DNA of 64,000 nt, from positions 1 to 64,000 of the forward strand of contig NZ_LMJJ01000013.1 of assembly GCF_001429285.1 (NCBI RefSeq), read 5' to 3'. The notes under the pieces were generated by a model. That model was not told the origin of the DNA, did no database searches, and worked only from the letters and a program-made list of their open reading frames with translations. This stretch comes from Ensifer sp. Root278 (GTDB lineage: Bacteria; Pseudomonadota; Alphaproteobacteria; Rhizobiales; Rhizobiaceae). Below are positions 9,491 to 17,646 of the stretch, piece by piece (position 1 is the first letter of the stretch; every line of letters starts with the position of its first letter). Position numbers and translations under genes: made by a program.

Positions 9491-9829
9491 TTATGCGACG
9501 GTTACCGCTTTCTCGAAGGCGGCAACGAAGGGATGGTCCTGCACCGTCGAGCACTCCTTGCTCCACCCGCCCGGTGAGCCCATTCCGGTGACGTCGGCTC
9601 CGAAGAACTCCTTGTTCACAGCGATGAAATGGCGCTGGTTGTCGGCGATCTCGTGATCCCAGACGATGGCATCGACGGGGCAGATCGAAAGACAGAGCCC
9701 GCAATTTATGCATTCATCGGGGTGGATGTAGAAGGTACGGCCACCCTCGTAGATGCAGTCGACAGGGCAGGCGGCGGTGCAGTCGCCATCCTTCACGTCG
9801 ATGCAGGGTTCGGTAATGACATAGGCCAT
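9491..9829 (-). CDS. Seven-iron type ferredoxin (FdxA-like)
   Basis: 112 residues beginning MAYVITEPC. The cysteine pattern in the N-terminal half (CTAACPVDC then CINCGLCLSICP) fits a [3Fe-4S] plus [4Fe-4S] ferredoxin of the FdxA type. Such proteins carry electrons to oxidoreductases or oxygenases. I chose the ATG at 9829 because it gives the canonical N-terminus; an open extension of 61 residues upstream looks non-coding. It converges on the amidohydrolase gene and has its own copy of the TTGCC-N5-GGCAA site 85 bases upstream. Confidence 0.93.
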   Translation of the reverse strand: MAYVITEPCIDVKDGDCTAACPVDCIYEGGRTFYIHPDECINCGLCLSICPVDAIVWDHEIADNQRHFIAVNKEFFGADVTGMGSPGGWSKECSTVQDHPFVAAFEKAVTVA

Positions 9830-9913
9830 CTTGCTGGTCTCTGAAGAGTTGCTTGCACGGCCAATTATCCAGAGTTTCCCTTGCCGAAGAAGCACAGATA
9901 TTCGCAACGTCGA

Positions 9914-9928
9914 TTGCCAAAAAGGCAA
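9914..9928. promoter_or_regulatory. Putative LysR-type operator 3 (TTGCC-N5-GGCAA)
   Basis: TTGCCAAAAAGGCAA lies upstream of the ferredoxin gene on the minus strand. Both 5-bp arms are identical to the two sites before the ABC transporter, while the centre differs. This points to one regulator controlling both units. Confidence 0.6.
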
Positions 9929-10064
9929 CGTCCGGTGCTTCTTCGATCTTGTTTGATGTCGCCGCGTGGCGAAGTTTTGCGGTAAGCGCCAACCTGAAAC
10001 GAGCTTGATCACCCGGCCGTACAGCCCAGGATCGTGCGCAAGCGCCTTTGTTCGCTCGCCGGGC

Positions 10065-10697
10065 TTAGGGCTGCCGGAGGATACCTCTCAGGATCGTCTC
10101 GGTGATCGTGGCCGCCGCCTTTTCGTAGTCATCGGCTTTCAAACGGGGCTTTTTGAGCGCGTCGACGGCGACGGGTTCGAAGTCCGAGTAAAACTGGGTC
10201 GACGCCCAGAGCATGATGAAGAGATGACGTGGATCGACCGGCAGCATCTTGCCAGCGGCGATCCAGCCCTCGATGACCGCGACATGAGTATCCGTTACCT
10301 GACGGATGTGTTCGCGATCCTTCTTGGTCAGGAAGCGGGCGCCTTGAATGATTTCGCTGGCGAAGAGCCGGGACTCGGCCATGTTCTTGCGCGTGTATTC
10401 CAGCTTCGCCTTGATGTAGAGCCTGAACGCCTCCGCCGGTTCGCGCTCCGGCGAAATGTATTTCAGTGCATCGTCCCAACTGGCGAGCAGATGCGCGATG
10501 ATGGCGGTGTAGATCTCCTCCTTGGACGAGAAGTAGTAGTAGACGTTTGCCTTGGGCAGGCCCGAAGCCTCGGCAATCTCGGCGATGCGCGTGCCATCGA
10601 AGCCCTTGCGGGCAAATATCTCGATCCCCGCCTTGATGATCAGCCGCACGTTACGTTCGCGGATGCGCTCTTCGGGATCTCGTACTGCCCTTGCCAT
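10065..10697 (-). CDS. TetR-family regulator, RutR-like
   Basis: 210 residues: a TetR helix-turn-helix at about 20-65 (IAEASGLPKANVYYYFSSKE) and a ligand-binding domain. The late segment WIAAGKMLPVDPRHLFIMLW followed by ASTQFYSDF closely parallels E. coli RutR (as I recall it), the uracil/thymine-responsive repressor of pyrimidine-ring degradation. It diverges from the operon at 10932, and three TTGAC-N6-GTCA boxes resembling the published RutR site (TTGACCA-NN-TGGTCAA) lie in the shared intergenic region. The effector may be a pyrimidine or related ring; that is inference. Confidence 0.88.
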   Translation of the reverse strand: MARAVRDPEERIRERNVRLIIKAGIEIFARKGFDGTRIAEIAEASGLPKANVYYYFSSKEEIYTAIIAHLLASWDDALKYISPEREPAEAFRLYIKAKLEYTRKNMAESRLFASEIIQGARFLTKKDREHIRQVTDTHVAVIEGWIAAGKMLPVDPRHLFIMLWASTQFYSDFEPVAVDALKKPRLKADDYEKAAATITETILRGILRQP

Positions 10698-10816
10698 ATG
10701 GTTTCGCCTCCATCTCGCCGTCGCTTCCTACCAGGCAATCATGCGTGGTGGCGAGATTGCCTTTGCAATTGCCGCGTTTTCCAGCGAAATGCAAGCGTAT
10801 CGCCCTTCGCCATAAG

Positions 10817-10832
10817 TTGACGATGCAGTCAA
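10817..10832. promoter_or_regulatory. RutR-like operator box 1 (TTGAC-N6-GTCAA)
   Basis: TTGACGATGCAGTCAA has perfect 5-bp inverted arms with a 6-base centre, the layout of the RutR consensus. It lies between the divergent TetR and UDG-like genes, 22 bases (two helical turns) from box 2. Confidence 0.6.
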
Positions 10833-10838
10833 GAAACG

Positions 10839-10854
10839 TTGACCGAGTCGTCAT
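10839..10854. promoter_or_regulatory. RutR-like operator box 2 (TTGAC-N6-GTCA)
   Basis: TTGACCGAGTCGTCAT keeps the left arm in full and four bases of the right arm. It is the middle of three similarly spaced boxes. Confidence 0.55.
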
Positions 10855-10872
10855 TTTTTTTGCTTTTGAAAG

Positions 10873-10888
10873 TTGACACTTTGGTCAG
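10873..10888. promoter_or_regulatory. RutR-like operator box 3 overlapping a -35 element
   Basis: TTGACACTTTGGTCAG fits TTGAC-N6-GTCA and matches most of the RutR consensus on its right side. Its first six bases are also a consensus -35 hexamer (TTGACA, 10873-10878), with TAGTCT 18 bases downstream as a weak -10. Binding here would block the promoter of the operon starting at 10932. Confidence 0.6.
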
Positions 10889-10931
10889 CTTTTGTCTAGT
10901 CTCATCCTCAATGAACGGAAGGAGAGCCGTA

Positions 10932-11783
10932 ATGCCGATGCGCTTGAAGGAGGCAATGGCGGAGACGTTTGCAGGCTGGGAGGGCGACCTTCCGAATGCA
11001 TGGCGCGATGCGCTCGGCCCCGTCGGCGACGATTTCGCCCGTATCGATGCGGACCTCGAACTGGAGCCGTGGGAGCCGATCTTCCCGGCGCGCCGCGGCA
11101 AGGTTTTTCCCGGTCAGCCAAGGGGCGCGCATGCCCTGGCGGCGTTCGACGGAATTGCGCCCGATGGCGTTCGCTGCCTGGTTCTTGGGCAGGATCCTTA
11201 TCCCGAACCGGGTTTTGCGACGGGGCGCGCTTTCGAGGCCGGCAATCTCGCCGCCTGGGGTGAGCTGGACAAGATGTTCTCGAAGAGCATTCGCGCCTAC
11301 ATGCAGCTGATTGCGGCCGCACGCCTTGGTGACGAAAGTCTGGCGCGCGATTTCGACCACTGGCCCGATGTGCGGCATCTGCTGTGCGATCCGGCGGGTT
11401 CGTTCGAGCCGCCGAGCCTGATCGCCGACCGTTGGGTCGGGGAGGGTGTTCTCCTGCTCAATGCCTCGCTGACGCTCTCTCGCTTCCGTGTCGATATCGA
11501 TCCACACCAGTCGCGCGGGCATCTGTCCTTCTGGCGGCCGTTGATGCTGCGCGTGGTCGAAATGCTTGTGGCGCGAGGCAAGCCGGTCGTTTTCCTCGGC
11601 TTCGGCGCGGCTGCGGCTGACATTTTTTCGGAAGCCGGCGTTGCCGAGGGGCGCACGGACCATGTCGCCTATGTCCAGCGCGAGCATCCCGCCTTTGCCG
11701 ACAAGGTGCTCGGCCGAGAAAATCCGTTCCTTCTCTGCAATTCTTATTTGGAGGCGATGGGCGGCCGGCCCATCGCGTGGTGA
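10932..11783 (+). CDS. Uracil-DNA glycosylase-superfamily protein
   Basis: 283 residues, longer than typical Ung (about 230). The catalytic motif GQDPYPEPG (86-94, D88 as the water-activating aspartate) and a late HP motif in REHPAF resemble family 1 UDGs, with LLLNASLT as the central strand. AAGGAG lies 7 bases before the ATG at 10932. It is the first gene of an operon continuing into a GMC oxidoreductase, a NIPSNAP protein and a nucleoside-type transporter under RutR-like boxes, an unusual setting for DNA repair. It may be a true glycosylase or a UDG-fold enzyme acting on free nucleosides; the sequence does not decide. Confidence 0.85.
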   Translation: MPMRLKEAMAETFAGWEGDLPNAWRDALGPVGDDFARIDADLELEPWEPIFPARRGKVFPGQPRGAHALAAFDGIAPDGVRCLVLGQDPYPEPGFATGRAFEAGNLAAWGELDKMFSKSIRAYMQLIAAARLGDESLARDFDHWPDVRHLLCDPAGSFEPPSLIADRWVGEGVLLLNASLTLSRFRVDIDPHQSRGHLSFWRPLMLRVVEMLVARGKPVVFLGFGAAAADIFSEAGVAEGRTDHVAYVQREHPAFADKVLGRENPFLLCNSYLEAMGGRPIAW

Positions 11784-11786
11784 ACC

Positions 11787-13412
11787 ATGGCGCGTAACCC
11801 GGAATATGATTTCATCGTCGTTGGCGCGGGCTCGGCCGGTTGTGTCCTTGCGAACCGTCTGTCGAAGAACCCGGCAAACCGCGTGCTTTTGATCGAGGCT
11901 GGCGGCAAGGATCGCAACCCGCTGTTCCGGCTGCCGATGCTGATGGGCAAGCTGTTCCATTCGGGCATCTACAACTGGCATTATCACACCGAGCCCGAGC
12001 CTTATCTCAATGGCCGCTCGCTCTATTGGCCGCGCGGCAAAGTGCTGGGCGGGACCTCCACCATCAACGGCATGATCTACGTGCGCGGCAATCGCCACGA
12101 CTACGATCGCTGGTCGCAGCTCGGATTGCCCGGCTGGTCCTATGAGGAAGTGCTGCCGGCATTCCGACGTTCCGAAACGCATGTACAGCGGAAGGATGCC
12201 TTCCACAGTGGCGACGGGGAACTCACCGTCTGCCGAGCCCGTGGCAACAATCCGCTGATGGACGTGTTCTGCGAGGCGGGCATCCAGGCCGGCTATCCGG
12301 CCAACGATGACTTCAACGGAGAGACGCAAGAAGGCTTTGGCCGCTATGACTTCACCATCCGCAAGGGAAAGCGCTGGTCCACATCATGGGCGTTCCTGCG
12401 TCCGGCACTCGGCCGCAAGAACCTCACCGTGCTGACGGGGGCGGAGATCACGCGCCTGATCATCGAAGGCGACCGGGCGTGCGGCGTCGAGTATTTTAAA
12501 GACGGCGTGCTGGGACGCGCCCGTGCGGGGCGGGAGGTGATCCTCTCCTCAGGGGTGGTCAATTCGCCCAAGGCGTTGCTTCTGTCCGGAATCGGACCCG
12601 CGGACGAGCTCCGGGCGCTTGGCATCGAGCCGGTGTTGGACCTGCCTGGCGTCGGCAAGAACCTCCAGGACCACGTCGACTGCGTCATGAGCTGGGAATG
12701 CCGGGAGCCGATCACGCTCTTCAGCGAGCTGCGGGCGGACAAGCTTATTCCCGCCGTTGCCCAGGGCATGCTGTTCGGTGAGGGCGTCACCACGACCTTC
12801 CCCTATGAAGCCGGTGCCTTCATCCGCTCGAACGACGGCCTGGTTGCGCCCGACATACAGCTGCACTTCATGCCGGCGCTGGAAAAGACGGCCAACCTGC
12901 ACTTCCCCAATCCGTTCCGGAAGAAGCAGGCCGTAGAGGCCAACCACGGGTTCACGATCCGCGTCGGCCCCGTCAATCCGGTGAGCCGCGGCGAGATCAC
13001 GTTGCGCTCGGCGAACGCGACGGACAAGCCGAAGATCCAGGCCAACTACCTCCGTGACGATTTCGACGTTCGCACGATGATCGATGCCATCCGGCTGACC
13101 CGTGACATTGTCGGCCAGAAGGCTTTCGACCGCTATCGCGGCAAGGAGCTGGCACCGGGGCCGGAAGCGCTCGACGATGCCGCTTTGACGAGCTGGTTGC
13201 GGGCGACCGCCATGACAACCTTCCACCCGGTTGGAACCGCCAAGATGGGCAACGACCCCATGGCTGTGGTGGATGCGCGACTCAAGGTGCGCGGTATCGA
13301 AGGGCTGCGTGTCGCGGACGCCTCGATCATGCCGGTCATCTCAAGTGGCAACACCAACGCGCCAGCCATCATGATCGGCGAGAAATGCGCCGAATTCGTC
13401 CTGAACGCATAG
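11787..13412 (+). CDS. GMC-family FAD oxidoreductase (choline/alcohol dehydrogenase-like)
   Basis: 541 residues. The FAD-binding fold VVGAGSAGCVLANRLS is at the N-terminus, PRGKVLGGTSTINGM is the GMC signature 1 region, a GREVILSSGVVNSPKALLLSG signature-2-like block follows, and the C-terminal catalytic histidine is in TFHPVGTAKMG. No signal peptide is seen, so it is cytoplasmic and reduces an internal acceptor. It starts 3 bases after the UDG-like gene stops. It probably oxidises an alcohol such as a sugar or ribose moiety; the substrate is unknown. Confidence 0.93.
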   Translation: MARNPEYDFIVVGAGSAGCVLANRLSKNPANRVLLIEAGGKDRNPLFRLPMLMGKLFHSGIYNWHYHTEPEPYLNGRSLYWPRGKVLGGTSTINGMIYVRGNRHDYDRWSQLGLPGWSYEEVLPAFRRSETHVQRKDAFHSGDGELTVCRARGNNPLMDVFCEAGIQAGYPANDDFNGETQEGFGRYDFTIRKGKRWSTSWAFLRPALGRKNLTVLTGAEITRLIIEGDRACGVEYFKDGVLGRARAGREVILSSGVVNSPKALLLSGIGPADELRALGIEPVLDLPGVGKNLQDHVDCVMSWECREPITLFSELRADKLIPAVAQGMLFGEGVTTTFPYEAGAFIRSNDGLVAPDIQLHFMPALEKTANLHFPNPFRKKQAVEANHGFTIRVGPVNPVSRGEITLRSANATDKPKIQANYLRDDFDVRTMIDAIRLTRDIVGQKAFDRYRGKELAPGPEALDDAALTSWLRATAMTTFHPVGTAKMGNDPMAVVDARLKVRGIEGLRVADASIMPVISSGNTNAPAIMIGEKCAEFVLNA

Positions 13413-13423
13413 GAAGCAATCTG

Positions 13424-13744
13424 ATGATCCTGGAACACCGCACCTACACCTTCAAGCCCGGCACGGTCGACAAGTGGATGAAGAAGTACGAGGCCGACGG
13501 CCTTCCCGTGCAGAAGCGCCATCTCAACAAGTTCGTCGGTCTCTATGCCTCGGAACTGGGAACGCTTCACACGACCGTGCTGATGTGGGCCTACGACAGC
13601 CTCGCTGACCGCGAAGCGCGCCGCGCGGCCATGTATGCCGATCCGGACTGGCAGAAGTTCATTTCCGAAGTCTGGGCGCTGGACGCGATCCAGAAGCAGG
13701 AGGTGATGATTATGAACCCGGCCTCCTATTCGCCGCCGCTTTGA
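13424..13744 (+). CDS. NIPSNAP family protein
   Basis: 106 residues starting MILEHRTYTFKPG, a typical NIPSNAP (ferredoxin-like, dimeric alpha-beta barrel) beginning. The ATG at 13424 has AGGAAG upstream; a longer open frame exists but would overlap the GMC gene. Small NIPSNAP proteins often accompany oxidoreductases in catabolic operons, with a biochemical role that is still poorly defined. It sits between the GMC gene and the transporter. Confidence 0.85.
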   Translation: MILEHRTYTFKPGTVDKWMKKYEADGLPVQKRHLNKFVGLYASELGTLHTTVLMWAYDSLADREARRAAMYADPDWQKFISEVWALDAIQKQEVMIMNPASYSPPL

Positions 13745-13821
13745 GGCGGCAACTGGCGCCAGTACCGCCAGCGCCGTGGCAAATGCGAATGAGAAACAAC
13801 AAGATAAAAGAGGGAACGATC

Positions 13822-14883
13822 ATGACAGACAAGACTGGGAAGATTACACAGCACATGATGCAGCGCCGGACATTCCTGCAGGCGAGCGCGGGTGCCGCGG
13901 CGCTCGGCTTTGCAGCCAGCATCGTGCCCGAATTCGCCCGTGCGTCCGGCGGGCTGGTCGCGCTGGTCCACACGCAAGCTGCAGGCGACAATGGTCCGGT
14001 GGACCAGATGATCGCCAAGCTCAAGCAGCTTTCGGAAGAAAAGGGCTTCGAATACCGCGCTGTCTACGCGCAGGATCCGGCGACCTACGAGACGGTCTAC
14101 CGCACGCTGGGAGATGCGGGCGCGGCGATCATCGTCTCGACCTTCAACGAAGTGGCCGAGCCCTTCAAAGCGCTGGCGCCGTCCTATCCCAACACCAAGT
14201 GGATCCAGCTTTTCGCCGACCCCTTCGAGCCGGCAATCCCGAACGTGGTGACCGTTTCCTACGACTACTATCTTGGTTGCTATCTGTCGGGAGTTTTCGC
14301 GGCCAAGATGTCGTCGACCGGCAAGACCGGCTTCATCGGCGGCGTTTCCATCCCGCCTCTCAACGCAGACTTCAACGCCTTCAAGGCCGGCGTGCATTCC
14401 ATTCGACCGGATGCCTCCGTCATCGCCGCCTTTGCAGGCTCGTTCCAGGACCCTGCAAAGGGTCAGGAAATCGCTACCCAGATGTACAATGACGGCATCG
14501 ACTACATCCAGACCGATGCGGCGGCCACCGACGGCGGCATCATTGCCGCGGCCAACGAGAAGGAAGGGCGCATGGTGAGCTGCCTCGCGCCCGGACAGTA
14601 TGAGCTCGGTCCGAAATCCCTGATATCGATCGTCAGCCTGGACTTCGGCGCCTCGCTCTACAACGAGGCCAGCAAGGCGGTTGGGCCCGAATGGAACGGC
14701 GGAGCGCACGAGCATACGGGGCTTGGCACCGGCGTCATCGACTTCATTCTCTCGCCGGTCTTCACCGAACAGGGGCCGGCGGATCTGAACGCCAAGGCGA
14801 AGGAAGCGCTGGTCGAGGTCGCCAAGATTCGCGCCGGCATCCTGGATGGATCGATCAAGGTTCCGTTCAACACCACCCTTTGA
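13822..14883 (+). CDS. BMP-family ABC transporter substrate-binding protein
   Basis: 353 residues of the BmpA/PnrA (basic membrane protein) family, which binds nucleosides or related compounds in several bacteria. A Tat-like signal (QRRTFLQAS, about 14-22) leads to a cleavage site near RASG. GAGGGAACG precedes the ATG at 13822; earlier in-frame starts add an unlikely leader. Two stable hairpins follow the gene before the ATPase gene, consistent with higher expression of the binding protein. Confidence 0.9.
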   Translation: MTDKTGKITQHMMQRRTFLQASAGAAALGFAASIVPEFARASGGLVALVHTQAAGDNGPVDQMIAKLKQLSEEKGFEYRAVYAQDPATYETVYRTLGDAGAAIIVSTFNEVAEPFKALAPSYPNTKWIQLFADPFEPAIPNVVTVSYDYYLGCYLSGVFAAKMSSTGKTGFIGGVSIPPLNADFNAFKAGVHSIRPDASVIAAFAGSFQDPAKGQEIATQMYNDGIDYIQTDAAATDGGIIAAANEKEGRMVSCLAPGQYELGPKSLISIVSLDFGASLYNEASKAVGPEWNGGAHEHTGLGTGVIDFILSPVFTEQGPADLNAKAKEALVEVAKIRAGILDGSIKVPFNTTL

Positions 14884-14892
14884 TCTCCTGAC

Positions 14893-14911
14893 GCTGGCTC
14901 GCGGAGCCAGC
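14893..14911 (+). other. Stem-loop after BMP binding-protein gene
   Basis: GCTGGCTC and GAGCCAGC form an 8-bp stem with a 3-base loop, just after the stop codon. There is no T tract, so it is more likely an mRNA-stabilising or attenuating structure than a full terminator. Confidence 0.55.
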
Positions 14912-14937
14912 CCGAAGTTTCGAAGGACGTCGGCACA

Positions 14938-14960
14938 GACCTTCCCTCTTGGGGAAGGTC
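14938..14960 (+). other. Second stem-loop between BMP gene and ATPase gene
   Basis: GACCTTCCC and GGGAAGGTC form a perfect 9-bp stem with a 5-base loop. With the hairpin at 14893 it separates the abundant binding protein from the membrane and ATPase genes; no T run follows. Confidence 0.55.
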
Positions 14961-15031
14961 ACTGGGGTTCGCGGATCGTTTCCAGCCCTGTTGACAGCCG
15001 CGAACCTCCCGCTCTCGATGGGAACCATTGC

Positions 15032-16612
15032 ATGTCCAATTCTCCGAAATCGGCCCTGGAGTGCCGGAACGTCACCGTCAAATTCGGAGACGTGACGGCG
15101 TTGTCGGAGGTTTCAGCTTCGTTCGCTCCTGGCCATATCCATGCGGTCGTCGGTCAGAACGGGGCCGGCAAGACCACCTTCGCACGGGTTGCCGCCGGCC
15201 TCGTCCAGCCGACCTCCGGCGCGGTCAACGTGATGGGAGACGACATCCGGACGGGGCGGGTCAGCGAAAGCCGGGCCGCGGGCGTGGAGCTCGTCCACCA
15301 GAGTTTTGCGTTGCCACCGTCCTTTACCGTCGCCGAGACCATGGAGTTTGGCGCTACGGGCAAGGGCGGCATCTATAGCCGCAAGGGGCTCGCTAAAAAA
15401 TGGCGGGCGCATCTCGCGGGGCTCGACGTCCAGGTCGACTTGAACCGGCGTATCCGAGACCTGCCGATCGAGACCCAGCAGGGCATAGAGATTGCCCGCG
15501 CGCTGGTCACGGATGCGCGCGTCCTCATTCTTGACGAGCCGACCGCAGTCCTGTCTCCCGCGGGCATCGACATGCTGTTCGCGCGCGTTCGCCGCCTTAG
15601 GGAACGTGGGGTGACAGTTATCCTCATCCTGCACAAGATCCGCGAGGTGCTGGGCATCGCCGACACGGTCACGGTGCTGCGGGGCGGCCAGAAGGTCGAA
15701 GGGCCGCTTCCGGTGGCTGAGGTTTCGGGCGAGCGATTGGCCAACCTCATCGTCGGTGAGGCTGTAGCGAAGACGCTCGATCGGCACGATCGCGATGCAT
15801 TGGTCGGAACGAAGTCACCGGTCCGTGGGGACTCCGATCAGCCGGCGCATGCGGCCGGCCCTGCCATCCTTTCGATGAAGGCCGTCTCCACCCGGCCGGA
15901 CAGCGGGGGCATTGCCCTCGATGGCATCGATCTGGAGATCCGCCCGGGTGAGATCGTGGGTATCGCCGGGGTGGAAGGCAACGGGCAGAAGACGCTGGTG
16001 CGGGCTATCTCTGCTCTCGCCGACCTGACAAGTGGATCGATCCAGCTTGCAGGCCATGACGTGACTGGCGAACCTCTCGCCGACCGTCGCGCGATCGGTC
16101 TTAGGATCATTCCCTTCGAGCGCAACGTCGAAGGTCTCAGCCTCACGAGTTCGCTCTGGCAGAACTGGAGCGCGAGGGAGCTGCTGCAGGGCAGGCTGCT
16201 CAAGCTGATCCGTCCCTCGGCAGTGCGCGATGCCTGCGACCGGTCACTCAAGGAATGGAGCGTTCACTACCACAATTCCGCGCAGAAGGCGGGGTCCCTG
16301 TCGGGCGGCAATGCGCAGAAGGTGATCCTCGCCCGGGAGATCGATCCCGATGCGAAGCTGATCATCGCAGCCCAGCCGACCCGCGGCCTCGATATCGGGG
16401 CCACCGCCTTCGTTTGGCAGGCGCTCCGGCAGGCGCGCGACCGTGGCGCGGCCATACTGCTGATCTCGTCGGATCTCGACGAGCTCTTCGACATATCGGA
16501 TCGCGTCGTGGTGATGCTGTCGGGACGCCTGAACGGCGAGTTCCGTGCGCCCTTCGACATAGGGTTGGTGGGAGCGGCCATGACCGGTGCCGTTGCAGGG
16601 GCAAGCGCATGA
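15032..16612 (+). CDS. ABC transporter ATP-binding protein with two ATPase domains (nucleoside/simple sugar type)
   Basis: 526 residues with two tandem ATPase domains, as in MglA/RbsA and in BMP-type transporters. The first has Walker A VGQNGAGKTTF and Walker B VLILDEP. The second has a degenerate Walker A (VEGNGQKTLV) but an intact LSGGNAQKV signature, a common asymmetry in this class. The start at 15032 gives MSNSPKSALECRNV; the ribosome site is weak (GGGAA). The gene overlaps the first permease by 4 bases. Confidence 0.92.
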   Translation: MSNSPKSALECRNVTVKFGDVTALSEVSASFAPGHIHAVVGQNGAGKTTFARVAAGLVQPTSGAVNVMGDDIRTGRVSESRAAGVELVHQSFALPPSFTVAETMEFGATGKGGIYSRKGLAKKWRAHLAGLDVQVDLNRRIRDLPIETQQGIEIARALVTDARVLILDEPTAVLSPAGIDMLFARVRRLRERGVTVILILHKIREVLGIADTVTVLRGGQKVEGPLPVAEVSGERLANLIVGEAVAKTLDRHDRDALVGTKSPVRGDSDQPAHAAGPAILSMKAVSTRPDSGGIALDGIDLEIRPGEIVGIAGVEGNGQKTLVRAISALADLTSGSIQLAGHDVTGEPLADRRAIGLRIIPFERNVEGLSLTSSLWQNWSARELLQGRLLKLIRPSAVRDACDRSLKEWSVHYHNSAQKAGSLSGGNAQKVILAREIDPDAKLIIAAQPTRGLDIGATAFVWQALRQARDRGAAILLISSDLDELFDISDRVVVMLSGRLNGEFRAPFDIGLVGAAMTGAVAGASA

Positions 16613-17646
16613 AAGACAGTCTCATCACCGTCGTCCGCAGTCTGATCTTTGTGATCTTCGCGCTCATCCTCTGCGCGCTCGTGTTCCAGCTTGCCGGTTA
16701 CAATGCCCCGGTGACGCTCTGGGCGGTGCTCGATGGAGCATTCCTGCGAAGCGGCGCGATCGAGCAAAGTCTCAGATGGGCGCTGCCGCTGTTCATAACG
16801 GCCGTCGGCGTCGGCATTTCCTTCCGGGCGGGTTTCTTCAACATCGGTGCCCAGGGCCAGTTCTATGTCGGTGCCATCTGTGCCGCCTTTGCTGCCGAAG
16901 CTCTGAAAGGCGGACCAGCCTTTCTGGTTATCCCGGCCTTGCTTCTTGCCGGCATGCTCGGGGGTGCTCTCTGGGCGCTGTGGCCGGGATTGCTGCGGCT
17001 CCGCTCCGGCACCGACGAGGTCATCACAACGCTGATGGGCAACTTTATGGCCGGCCTGCTTCTGGTCTATGTCACCTCAGGGCCGCTGAAGGATCCCTCA
17101 GGTTCCGGCCAGCAGGCATCGAGCCGCCCGCTTGATGCGGCCTACCGCATCTCGAATTCTCTCGGTCTCTCCCCGGCGATCATCGCAATCGCGGTGGTCG
17201 TTGGCATCTTCATGTGGCTGCTGGTGAACCGAACTTCCTACGGCGTCCTGGCAAGCCTTGCCGGCCGCAATGGCACGATGGTGGAATGGCAGGGCGCGCG
17301 CCTCTGGAAGCTCGGCCTCTCCAGTTTCCTCATTTCGGGGGCGCTTGCGGGCCTTGCCGGCACCATCGAGTTCATGGGGCCGAACGGCCGCATCGCCTCG
17401 GGCTTCCTGCCGGCGCACGGGTTCACCGCGATCCTGATCGCGCTTGTCGCCAATCTCTCCGTTCTCGGAACGGCGGTTGCTGCCGTGTTCTTCGGCGGCC
17501 TTGCCTCGGCGGCACTCTATCTGCCGATCATGGCGGGGCTGCCGTCGGCGGCGATCGACATCATCAACGCGGCGATCGCGCTGTTCATAACCGCGCGCTC
17601 TACCTTCATCGACAAGGTGCTGCGCCTTGGAGGGCGTTCGACATGA
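16609..17646 (+). CDS. ABC transporter permease 1 (BPD_transp_2, BMP-type system)
   Basis: 345 residues with about nine or ten hydrophobic helices. Motifs of the branched-chain/sugar/nucleoside permease family are present, such as FFNIGAQGQFYVGA and GTDEVITTLMGNFM. The ATGA overlap with the ATPase gene fixes the start. It forms a heterodimeric channel with the next gene, which overlaps it by 4 bases. Confidence 0.9.
   Translation: MKDSLITVVRSLIFVIFALILCALVFQLAGYNAPVTLWAVLDGAFLRSGAIEQSLRWALPLFITAVGVGISFRAGFFNIGAQGQFYVGAICAAFAAEALKGGPAFLVIPALLLAGMLGGALWALWPGLLRLRSGTDEVITTLMGNFMAGLLLVYVTSGPLKDPSGSGQQASSRPLDAAYRISNSLGLSPAIIAIAVVVGIFMWLLVNRTSYGVLASLAGRNGTMVEWQGARLWKLGLSSFLISGALAGLAGTIEFMGPNGRIASGFLPAHGFTAILIALVANLSVLGTAVAAVFFGGLASAALYLPIMAGLPSAAIDIINAAIALFITARSTFIDKVLRLGGRST

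Noticed and set aside
10853-10864. T-rich run considered as a terminator of the TetR or UDG unit
   Set aside because: No stem precedes it, and it lies within the operator/promoter region.
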